From assembly GCA_946800325.1 (NCBI GenBank), contig CAMPEJ010000003.1, positions 744,001 through 808,000 on the forward strand: 64,000 nucleotides of DNA. The letters are read 5' to 3'. Source of the stretch: Luzula sylvatica (lineage: Eukaryota; Streptophyta; Magnoliopsida; Poales; Juncaceae). Shown here one piece after another: positions 35,464 to 47,600 of the stretch (position 1 is its first letter; the number at the start of each line of letters is the position of its first letter). The notes beneath the pieces are model-generated. The model was not told the DNA's origin. It saw nothing but the letters and a program-made list of their open reading frames with translations, and did no database searches. Position numbers and translations under genes: made by a program.

Positions 35464-38400
35464 GATACGATTCGAATGATCTCAAAATACGTTATTTGAA
35501 CTCCCCAAAGCATAAACAAATTGTTTTGAATCGAAAAACAAACTTTCTTAGTGTTTGTAAATTTTGGTGAAATGTTATGTGGTAAAAGATACGATTCAAA
35601 TGATCAAAAAATACGTTATTTGAACTCCCCAAAGCATAAACAAATTGTATTGAATCGAAAAACAAACAGCCTTAGTGTTTGTAAATTTTGGTGAAAAGTT
35701 ATGTAGTAAAAGATACGATTCAAATGATCTCAAAATACGTTATTTGAACTCCCCAAAGCGTAAACAAATTGTTTTGAATCGAAAAACAAACTTTCTTAGT
35801 GTTTGTATATTTTGGTGAAATGTTATGTGGTAAAAGATACGATTCAAATGATCTGAAAATACGTTATTTGAACTCCCCAAAGCATAAACAGATTGTTTTG
35901 AATCGAAAAACAAACTTTCTGAGAGTTTGTAAATTTTGGTGAAATGTTATGTGGTAAAAGATACGATTCAAATGATCTCAAAATACGTTATTTGAACTCC
36001 CCAAAGCATAAACAAATTGTTTTGAATCGAAAAACAAACTTTCTTAGTGTTTGTAAATTTTGGTGAAATGTTATGTGGTAAAAGATACGATTCGAATGAT
36101 CTAAAAATATGTTATTTGAACTCCCCAAAGCATAAACAAATTGTTTTGAATCGAAAAACAAACTTTCTTAGTGTTTGTAAATTTTGGTGAAATGTTATGT
36201 GGTAAAAGATACGATTCAAATTATCTCAAAATACGTTATTTGAACTCCCCAAAGCATAAACAGATTGTTTTGAATCAAAAAACAAACTTTCTTAGTGTTT
36301 GTAAATTTTGGTGAAATGTTATGTGGTAAAAGATACGATTCAAATGATCTCAAAATACGTTATTTGAACTCCCCAAAGCATAAACAAATTGTTTTCAATC
36401 GAAAAACAAACTTTCTTAGTGTTTGTAAATTTTGGTGAAATGTTATGTGGTAAAAGATACGATTCAAATGATCAAAAAATACGTTATTTGAACTCCCCAA
36501 AGCATAAACAAATTGTTTTGAATCGAAAAACAAACTGTCTTAGTGTTTGTAAATTTTGGTGAAAAGTTATGTAGTAAAAGATACGATTCTAATGATCTCA
36601 AAATACGTTATTTGAACTCCCCAAAGCGTAAACAAATTGTTTTGAATCGAAAAACAAACTTTCTTAGTGTTTGTAAATTTTGGTGAAATGTTATGTGGTA
36701 AAAGATACGATTCAAATGATCTCAAAATACGTTATTTGAACTCCCCAAAGCATAAACAGATTGTTTTGAATCGAAAAACAAACTTTCTTAGTGTTTGTAA
36801 ATTTTGGTGAAATGTTATGTAGTAAAAGATACGATTCAAATGATCTCAAAATACGTTATTCGAACTCCCCAAAGCATAAACAGATTGTTTTGAATCGAAA
36901 AACAAACTTTCTTAGTGTTTGTAAATTTTGGTGAAATGTTATGTGGTAAAAGATACGATTCGAATGATCTAAAAATATGTTATTTGAACTCCCCAAAGCA
37001 TAAAAAATTGTTTTGAATCGAAAAACAAACTTTGTTAGTGTTTGTAAATTTTGGTGAAATGTTATGTGGTAAAAGATACGATTCAAATGATCTCAAAATA
37101 CGTTATTTGAACTCCCCAAAGCATAAACAAATTGTTTTGAATCGAAAAACAAACTTTCTTAGTGTTTGTAAATTTTGGTGAAATGTTATGTGGTAAAAGA
37201 TACGATTCAAATGATCAAAAAATACGTTATTTGAACTCCCCAAAGCATAAACAAATTGTTTTGAATCGAAAAACAAACTGTCTTAGTGTTTGTAAATTTT
37301 GGTGAAAAGTTATGTAGTAAAAGATACGATTCTAATGATCTCAAAATACGTTATTTGAACTCCCCAAAGCGTAAACAAATTGTTTTGAATCGAAAAACAA
37401 ACTTTCTTAGTGTTTGTATATTTTGGTGAAATGTTATGTGGTAAAAGATACGATTCAAATGATCTGAAAATACGTTATTTGAACTCCCCAAAGCATAAAC
37501 AGATTGTTTTGAATCGAAAAACAAACTTTCTGAGAGTTTGTAAATTTTGGTGAAATGTTATGTGGTAAAAGATACGATTCAAATGATCTCAAAATACGTT
37601 ATTTGAACTCCCCAAAGCATAAACAAATTGTTTTGAATCGAAAAACAAACTTTCTTAGTGTTTGTTAATTTTGGTGAAATGATATGTGGTAAAAGATACG
37701 ATTCAAATGATCTCAAAATACGTTATTTGAACTCCCCAAAGCATAAACAGATTGTTTTGAATCGAAAAACAAACTTTCTTAGTGTTTGTAAATTTTGGTG
37801 AAATGTTATGTAGTAAAAGATACGATTCAAATGATCTCAAAATACGTTATTCGAACTCCCCAAAGCATAAACAGATTGTTTTGAATCGAAAAACAAACTT
37901 TCTTAGTGTTTGTAAATTTTGGTGAAATGTTATGTGGTAAAAGATACGATTCGAATGATCTAAAAATATGTTATTTGAACTCCCCAAAGCATAAAAAATT
38001 GTTTTGAATCGAAAAACAAACTTTGTTAGTGTTTGTAAATTTTGGTGAAATGTTATGTGGTAAAAGATACGATTCAAATGATCTCAAAATACGTTATTTG
38101 AACTCCCCGAACCATAAACAAATTGTTTTGAATCGAAAAACAAACTTTCTTAGTGTTTGTAAATTTTGGTGAAATGTTATGTGGTAAAAGATACGATTCA
38201 AATGATCAAAAAATACGTTATTTGAACTCCCCAAAGCATAAACAAATTGTTTTGAATCGAAAAACAAACTGTCTTAGTGTTTGTAAATTTTGGTGAAAAG
38301 TTATGTAGTAAAAGATACGATTCAAATGATCTCAAAATACGTTATTTGAACTCCCCAAAGCGTAAACAAATTGTTTTGAATCGAAAAACAAACTTTCTTA

Positions 38401-38644
38401 GTGTTTGTATATTTTGGTGAAATGTTATGTGGTAAAAGATACGATTCAAATGATCTGAAAATACGTTATTTGAACTCCCCAAAGCATAAACAGATTGTTT
38501 TGAATCGAAAAACAAACTTTCTGAGAGTTTGTAAATTTTGGTGAAATGTTATGTGGTAAAAGATACGATTCAAATGATCTCAAAATACGTTATTTGAAAT
38601 CCCCAAAGCATAAACAAATTGTTTTGAATCGAAAAACAAACTTT
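35464..38644. repeat. 3.2-kb segmental duplication, copy 2 (offset 4214 bp)
   Basis: This is the partner of the 31.25-34.43 kb segment. It has the same 1611-bp interval (m6 at 35919 to 37530) and the same private CCCCGAA base at 38109, where one additional change makes CCATAAAC. Downstream it resumes the regular 8/6 alternation, while copy 1 runs into a chimeric monomer and two irregular units. Confidence 0.8.
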
Positions 38645-41399
38645 CTTAGTGTTTGTAAATTTTGGTGAAATGTTATGTGGTAAAAGATACGATTCGAATG
38701 ATCTAAAAATATGTTATTTGAACTCCCCAAAGCATAAAAAATTGTTTTGAATCGAAAAACAAACTTTGTTAGTGTTTGTAAATTTTGGTGAAATGTTATG
38801 TGGTAAAAGATACGATTCAAATGATCTCAAAATACGTTATTTGAACTCCCCAAAGCATAAACAAATTGTTTTGAATCGAAAAACAAACTTTCTTAGTGTT
38901 TGTAAATTTTGGTGAAATGTTATGTGGTAAAAGATACGATTCAAATGATCAAAAAATACGTTATTTGAACTCCCCAAAGCGTAAACAAATTGTTTTGAAT
39001 CGAAAAACAAACTGTCTTAGTGTTTGTAAATTTTGGTGAAAAGTTATGTAGTAAAAGATACGATTCAAATGATCTCAAAATACGTTATTTGAACTCCCCA
39101 AAGCGTAAACAAATTGTTTTGAATCGAAAAACAAACTTTCTTAGTGTTTGTATATTTTGGTGAAATGTTATGTGGTAAAAGATACGATTCAAATGATCCG
39201 AAAATACGTTATTTGAACTCCCCAAAGCATAAACAGATTGTTTTGAATCGAAAAACAAACTTTCTGAGAGTTTGTAAATTTTGGTGAAATGTTATGTGGT
39301 AAAAGATACGATTCAAATGATCTCAAAATACGTTATTTGAACTCCCCAAAGCATAAACAAATTGTTTTGAATCGAAAAACAAACTTTCTTAGTGTTTGTT
39401 AATTTTGGTGAAATGATATGTGGTAAAAGATACGATTCAAATGATCTCAAAATACGTTATTTGAACTCCCCAAAGCATAAACAGATTGTTTTGAATCCAA
39501 AAACAAACTTTCTTAGTGTTTGTAAATTTTGGTGAAATGTTATGTAGTAAAAGATACGATTCAAATGATCTCAAAATACGTTATTCGAACTCCCCAAAGC
39601 ATAAACAGATTGTTTTGAATCGAAAAACAAACTTTCTTAGTGTTTGTAAATTTTGGTGAAATGTTATGTGGTAAAAGATACGATTCGAATGATCTAAAAA
39701 TATGTTATTTGAACTCCCCAAAGCATAAAAAATTGTTTTGAATCGAAAAACAAACTTTGTTAGTGTTTGTAAATTTTGGTGAAATGTTATGTGGTAAAAG
39801 ATACGATTCAAATGATCTCAAAATACGTTATTTGAACTCCCCAAACCATAAACAAATTGTTTTGAATCGAAAAACAAACTTTCTTAGTGTTTGTAAATTT
39901 TGGTGAAATGTTATGTGGTAAAAGATACGATTCAAATGATCAAAAAATACGTTATTTGAACTCCCCAAAGCATAAACAAATTGTTTTGAATCGAAAAACA
40001 AACTGTCTTAGTGTTTGTAAATTTTGGTGAAAAGTTATGTAGTAAAAGATACGATTCAAATGATCTCAAAATACGTTATTTGAACTCCCCAAAGCGTAAA
40101 CAAATTGTTTTGAATCGAAAAACAAACTTTCTTAGTGTTTGTATATTTTGGTGAAATGTTATGTGGTAAAAGATACGATTCAAATGATCTGAAAATACGT
40201 TATTTGAACTCCCCAAAGCATAAACAGATTGTTTTGAATCGAAAAACAAACTTTCTGAGAGTTTGTAAATTTTGGTGAAATGTTATGTGGTAAAAGATAC
40301 GATTCAAATGATCTCAAAATACGTTATTTGAACTCCCCAAAGCATAAACAAATTGTTTTGAATCGAAAAACAAACTTTCTTAGTGTTTGTAAATTTTGGT
40401 GAAATGTTATGTGGTAAAAGATACGATTCGAATGATCTAAAAATATGTTATTTGAACTCCCCAAAGCATAAAAAATTGTTTTGAATCGAAAAACAAACTT
40501 TGTTAGTGTTTGTAAATTTTGGTGAAATGTTATGTGGTAAAAGATACGATTCAAATGATCTCAAAATACGTTATTTGAACTCCCCAAAGCATAAACAAAT
40601 TGTTTTGAATCGAAAAACAAACTTTCTTAGTGTTTGTAAATTTTGGTGAAATGTTATGTGGTAAAAGATACGATTCAAATGATCAAAAAATACGTTATTT
40701 GAACTCCCCAAAGCGTAAACAAATTGTTTTGAATCGAAAAACAAACTGTCTTAGTGTTTGTAAATTTTGGTGAAAAGTTATGTAGTAAAAGATACGATTC
40801 AAATGATCTCAAAATACGTTATTTGAACTCCCCAAAGCGTAAACAAATTGTTTTGAATCGAAAAACAAACTTTCTTAGTGTTTGTATATTTTGGTGAAAT
40901 GTTATGTGGTAAAAGATACGATTCAAATGATCCGAAAATACGTTATTTGAACTCCCCAAAGCATAAACAGATTGTTTTGAATCGAAAAACAAACTTTCTG
41001 AGAGTTTGTAAATTTTGGTGAAATGTTATGTGGTAAAAGATACGATTCAAATGATCTCAAAATACGTTATTTGAACTCCCCAAAGCATAAACAAATTGTT
41101 TTGAATCGAAAAACAAACTTTCTTAGTGTTTGTTAATTTTGGTGAAATGATATGTGGTAAAAGATACGATTCAAATGATCTCAAAATACGTTATTTGAAC
41201 TCCCCAAATCATAAACAGATTGTTTTGAATCGAAAAACAAACTTTCTTAGTGTTTGTAAATTTTGGTGAAATGTTATGTAGTAAAAGATACGATTCAAAT
41301 GATCTCAAAATACGTTATTCGAACTCCCCAAAGCATAAACAGATTGTTTTGAATCGAAAAACAAACTTTCTTAGTGTTTGTTAATTTTGGTGAAATGTT

Positions 41400-44300
41400 A
41401 TGTGGTAAAAGATACGATTCGAATGATCTAAAAATATGTTATTTGAACTCCCCAAAGCATAAAAAATTGTTTTGAATCGAAAAACAAACTTTGTTAGTGT
41501 TTGTAAATTTTGGTGAAATGTTATGTGGTAAAAGATACGATTCAAATGATCTCAAAATACGTTATTTGAACTCCCCAAAGCATAAACAAATTGTTTTGAA
41601 TCGAAAAACAAACTTTCTTAGTGTTTGTAAATTTTGGTGAAATGTTATGTGGTAAAAGATACGATTCAAATGATCAAAAAATACGTTATTTGAACTCCCC
41701 AAAGCATAAACAAATTGTTTTGAATCGAAAAACAAACTGTCTTAGTGTTTGTAAATTTTGGTGAAAAGTTCTGTAGTAAAAGATACGATTCAAATGATCT
41801 CAAAATACGTTATTTGAACTCCCCAAAGCGTAAACAAATTGTTTTGAATCGAAAAACAAACTTTCTTAGTGTTTGTATATTTTGGTGAAATGTTATGTGG
41901 TAAAAGATACGATTCAAATGATCTGAAAATACGTTATTTGAACTCCCCAAAGCATAAACAGATTGTTTTGAATCGAAAAACAAACTTTCTGAGAGTTTGT
42001 AAATTTTGGTGAAATGTTATGTGGTAAAAGATACGATTCAAATGATCTCAAAATACGTTATTTGAACTCCCCAAAGCATAAACAAATTGTTTTGAATCGA
42101 AAAACAAACTTTCTTAGTGTTTGTTAATTTTGGTGAAATGATATGTGGTAAAAGATACGATTCAAATGATCTCAAAATACGTTATTTGAACTCCCCAAAG
42201 CATAAACAGATTGTTTTGAATCGAAAAACAAACTTTCTTAGTGTTTGTAAATTTTGGTGAAATGTTATGTGGTAAAAGATACGATTCGAATGATCTAAAA
42301 ATATGTTATTTGAACTCCCCAAAGCATAAACAAATTGTTTTGAATCGAAAAACAAACTTTCTTAGTGTTTGTAAATTTTGGTGAAATGTTATGTGGTAAA
42401 AGATACGATTCAAATTATCTCAAAATACGTTATTTGAACTCCCCAAAGCATAAACAGATTGTTTTGAATCAAAAAACAAACTTTCTTAGTGTTTGTAAAT
42501 TTTGGTGAAATGTTATGTGGTAAAAGATACGATTCAAATGATCTCAAAATACGTTATTTGAACTCCCCAAAGCATAAACAAATTGTTTTCAATCGAAAAA
42601 CAAACTTTCTTAGTGTTTGTAAATTTTGGTAAAATGTAATGTGGTAAAAGATACGATTCAAATGATCTCAAAATACGTTATTTGAACTCTCCAAAACATA
42701 AACAAATTGTTTTGAATCGAAAAACAAACTTTCTTAGTGTCTGTAAATTTTGGTGAAATGTTATGTGGTAAAAGATACGATTCAAATGATCTCAAAATAC
42801 GTTATTTGAACTCCCCAAAGGATAAACAGACTGTTTTGAATCGAAAAACAAACTTTCTTACTGTTTGTAAATTTTGGTGAAATGTTATGTGGTAAAAGAT
42901 ACGATTCAAATGATCTAAAAATACGTTATTTGAACTCCCCAAAGCATAAACAGATTGTTTTGAATCGAAAAACAAACTTTCTTAGTGTTTGTAAATTTTG
43001 GTGAAATGTTATGTGGTAAAAGATATGATTCAAATGATCTAAAAATATGTTATTCGAACTCCCCAAAGCATAAACAAATTGTTTTGAATCGAAAAACAAA
43101 CTTTCTTAGTGTTTGTAAATTTTGGTGAAATGATATGTGGTAAAAGATACGATTCAAATGATCTCAAAATACGTTATTCGAACTCCCCAAAGCATAAACA
43201 GATTGTTTTGAATCGAAAAACAAACTTTCTTATTGTTTGTATATTTTGGTGAAATGTTATGTGGTAAAAGATACGATTCAAATGATCTGAAAATACGTTA
43301 TTTGAACTCCCCAAAGCATAAACAGATTGTTTTGAATCGAAAAACAAACTTTCTGAGAGTTTGTAAATTTTGGTGAAATGTTATGTGGTAAAAGATACGA
43401 TTCAAATGATCTCAAAATACGTTATTTGAACTCCCCAAAGCATAAACAAATTGTTTTGAATCGAAAAACAAACTTTCTTAGTGTTTGTTAATTTTGGTGA
43501 AATGATATGTGGTAAAAGATACGATTCAAATGATCTCAAAATACGTTATTTGAACTCCCCAAAGCATAAACAGATTGTTTTGAATCGAAAAACAAACTTT
43601 CTTAGTGTTTGTAAATTTTGGTGAAATGTTATGTGGTAAAAGATACGATTCGAATGATCTAAAAATATGTTATTTGAACTCCCCAAAGCATAAACAAATT
43701 GTTTTGAATCGAAAAACAAACTTTCTTAGTGTTTGTAAATTTTGGTGAAATGTTATGTGGTAAAAGATACGATTCCAATTATCTCAAAATACGTTATTTG
43801 AACTCCCCAAAGCATAAACAGATTGTTTTGAATCAAAAAACAAACTTTCTTAGTGTTTGTAAATTTTGGTGAAATGTTATGTGGTAAAAGATACGATTCA
43901 AATGATCTCAAAATACGTTATTTGAACTCCCCAAAGCATAAACAAATTGTTTTCAATCGAAAAACAAACTTTCTTAGTGTTTGTAAATTTTGGTAAAATG
44001 TAATGTGGTAAAAGATACGATTCAAATGATCTCAAAATACGTTATTTGAACTCTCCAAAACATAAACAAATTGTTTTGAATCGAAAAACAAACTTTCTTA
44101 GTGTCTGTAAATTTTGGTGAAATGTTATGTGGTAAAAGATACGATTCAAATGATCTAAAAATACGTTATTTGAACTCCCCAAAGCATAAACAGATTGTTT
44201 TGAATCGAAAATAAAACTTTCTTAGTGTTTGTAAATTTTGGTGAAATGTTATGTGGTAAAAGATATGATTCAAATGATCTAAAAATATGTTATTCGAACT

Positions 44301-44690
44301 CCCCAAAGCATAAACAAATTGTTTTGAATCGAAAAACAAACTTTCTTAGTGTTTGTAAATTTTGGTGAAATGATATGTGGTAAAAGATACGATTCAAATG
44401 ATCTCAAAATACGTTATTTGAACTCCCCAAAGCGTAAACAAATTGTTTTGAATCGAAAAACAAACTTTCTTAGTGTTTGTATATTTTGGTGAAATGTTAT
44501 GTGGTAAAAGATACGATTCAAATGATCTGAAAATACGTTATTTGAACTCCCCAAAGCATAAACAGATTGTTTTGAATCGAAAAACAAACTTTCTGAGAGT
44601 TTGTAAATTTTGGTGAAATGTTATGTGGTAAAAGATACGATTCAAATGATCTCAAAATACGTTATTTGAACTCCCCAAAGCATAAACAGA
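41400..44690. repeat. 3.3-kb segmental duplication, copy 1 (offset 3967 bp)
   Basis: Markers recurring at 3967 bp are the 123-bp monomer at about 41.46 kb (partner 45.43 kb), the m6 sites 41989/45956, 43353/47320 and 44593/48560, and GGATAAACAG at 42820/46787. Changes private to this copy include TTACTGTTTG at about 42.86 kb, TTATTGTTTG at about 43.23 kb, GATTCCAATTATC at about 43.77 kb and GAAAATAAAACTTTC at about 44.21 kb. It contains one 11-mer and one 10-mer. Confidence 0.8.
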
Positions 44691-47600
44691 TTGTTTTGAA
44701 TCGAAAAACAAACTTTCTTAGTGTTTGTAAATTTTGGTGAAATGTTATGTGGTAAAAGATATGATTCAAATGATCTAAAAATATGTTATTCGAACTCCCC
44801 AAAGCATAAACAAATTGTTTTGAATCGAAAAACAAACTTTCTTAGTGTTTGTAAATTTTGGTGAAATGATATGTGGTAAAAGATACGATTCAAATGATCT
44901 CAAAATACGTTATTTGAACTCCCCAAAGCGTAAACAAATTGTTTTGAATCGAAAAACAAACTTTCTTAGTGTTTGTATATTTTGGTGAAATGTTATGTGG
45001 TAAAAGATACGATTCAAATGATCTGAAAATACGTTATTTGAACTCCCCAAAGCATAAACAGATTGTTTTGAATCGAAAAACAAACTTTCTGAGAGTTTGT
45101 AAATTTTGGTGAAATGTTATGTGGTAAAAGATACGATTCAAATGATCTCAAAATACGTTATTTGAACTCCCCAAAGCATAAACAAATTGTTTTGAATCGA
45201 AAAACAAACTTTCTTAGTGTTTGTTAATTTTGGTGAAATGATATGTGGTAAAAGATACGATTCAAATCATCTCAAAATACGTTATTTGAACTCCCCAAAG
45301 CATAAACATATTGTTTTGAATCGAAAAACAAACTTTCTTAGTGTTTGTAAATTTTGGTGAAATGTTATGTGGTAAAAGATTCGATTCGAATGATCTAAAA
45401 ATATGTTATTTGAACTCCCCAAAGCATAAAAAATTGTTTTGAATCGAAAAACAAACTTTCTTAGTGTTTGTAAATTTTGGTGAAATGTTATGTGGTAAAA
45501 GATACGATTCAAATGATCTCAAAATACGTTATTTGAACTCCCCAAAGCATAAACAAATTGTTTTGAATCGAAAAACAAACTTTCTTAGTGTTTGTAAATT
45601 TTGGTGAAATGTTATGTGGTAAAAGATACGATTCAAATGATCAAAAAATACGTTATTTGAACTCCCCAAAGCATAAACAAATTGTTTTGAATCGAAAAAC
45701 AAACTGTCTTAGTGTTTGTAAATTTTGGTGAAAAGTTATGTAGTAAAAGATACGATTCAAATGATCTCAAAATACGTTATTTGAACTCCCCAAAGCGTAA
45801 ACAAATTGTTTTGAATCGAAAAACAAACTTTCTTAGTGTTTGTATATTTTGGTGAAATGTTATGTGGTAAAAGATACGATTCAAATGATCTGAAAATACG
45901 TTATTTGAACTCCCCAAAGCATAAACAGATTGTTTTGAATCGAAAAACAAACTTTCTGAGAGTTTGTAAATTTTGGTGAAATGTTATGTGGTAAAAGATA
46001 CGATTCAAATGATCTCAAAATACGTTATTTGAACTCCCCAAAGCATAAACAAATTGTTTTGAATCGAAAAACAAACTTTCTTAGTGTTTGTTAATTTTGG
46101 TGAAATGATATGTGGTAAAAGATACGATTCAAATGATCTCAAAATACGTTATTTGAACTCCCCAAAGCATAAACAGATTGTTTTGAATCGAAAAACAAAC
46201 TTTCTTAGTGTTTGTAAATTTTGGTGAAATGTTATGTGGTAAAAGATACGATTCGAATGATCTAAAAATATGTTATTTGAACTCCCCAAAGCATAAACAA
46301 ATTGTTTTGAATCGAAAAACAAACTTTCTTAGTGTTTGTAAATTTTGGTGAAATGTTATGTGGTAAAAGATACGATTCAAATTATCTCAAAATACGTTAT
46401 TTGAACTCCCCAAAGCATAAACAGATTGTTTTGAATCAAAAAACAAACTTTCTTAGTGTTTGTAAATTTTGGTGAAATGTTATGTGGTAAAAGATACGAT
46501 TCAAATGATCTCAAAATACGTTATTTGAACTCCCCAAAGCATAAACAAATTGTTTTCAATCGAAAAACAAACTTTCTTAGTGTTTGTAAATTTTGGTAAA
46601 ATGTAATGTGGTAAAAGATACGATTCAAATGATCTCAAAATACGTTATTTGAACTCTCCAAAACATAAACAAATTGTTTTGAATCGAAAAACAAACTTTC
46701 TTAGTGTCTGTAAATTTTGGTGAAATGTTATGTGGTAAAAGATACGATTCAAATGATCTCAAAATACGTTATTTGAACTCCCCAAAGGATAAACAGACTG
46801 TTTTGAATCGAAAAACAAACTTTCTTAGTGTTTGTAAATTTTGGTGAAATGTTATGTGGTAAAAGATACGATTCAAATGATCTAAAAATACGTTATTTGA
46901 ACTCCCCAAAGCATAAACAGATTGTTTTGAATCGAAAAACAAACTTTCTTAGTGTTTGTAAATTTTGGTGAAATGTTATGTGGTAAAAGATATGATTCAA
47001 ATGATCTAAAAATATGTTATTCGAACTCCCCAAAGCATAAACAAATTGTTTTGAATCGAAAAACAAACTTTCTTAGTGTTTGTAAATTTTGGTGAAATGA
47101 TATGTGGTAAAAGATACGATTCAAATGATCTCAAAATACGTTATTCGAACTCCCCAAAGCATAAACAGATTGTTTTGAATCGAAAAACAAACTTTCTTAG
47201 TGTTTGTATATTTTGGTGAAATGTTATGTGGTAAAAGATACGATTCAAATGATCTGAAAATACGTTATTTGAACTCCCCAAAGCATAAACAGATTGTTTT
47301 GAATCGAAAAACAAACTTTCTGAGAGTTTGTAAATTTTGGTGAAATGTTATGTGGTAAAAGATACGATTCAAATGATCTCAAAATACGTTATTTGAACTC
47401 CCCAAAGCATAAACAAATTGTTTTGAATCGAAAAACAAACTTTCTTAGTGTTTGTTAATTTTGGTGAAATGATATGTGGTAAAAGATACGATTCAAATGA
47501 TCTCAAAATACGTTATTTGAACTCCCCAAAGCATAAACAGATTGTTTTGAATCGAAAAACAAACTTTCTTAGTGTTTGTAAATTTTGGTGAAATGTTATG

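Larger units (their letters stand above)
26544..41905. repeat. Higher-order repeat: alternating 8-mer (991 bp) and 6-mer (743 bp)
   Basis: CTGAGAG of the m6 monomer occurs at 27246, 28237, 28980, 29971, 30714, 31705, 33316, 34307, 35051, 35919, 37530, 38521, 39264, 40255, 40998 and 41989. The spacings are 991, 743, 991, 743, 991, 1611, 991, 744, 868, 1611, 991, 743, 991, 743 and 991 bp. The 8-mer is m1 (TTCGAAC), m2 (123 bp, TTCGAATGATCT with AAAAAATTG and TTTGTTAG), m3, m4 (ATCAAAAAATA, CTGTC), m5 (GCGTAAAC, TGTATATTTT), m6, m7 (TGTTAATT, GATATG) and m8 (ATGTAG). The 6-mer has a single chimeric m7/m1 monomer followed by m2-m6. Each 14-monomer pair is 1734 bp because it carries two 123-bp monomers. 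Confidence 0.9.
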
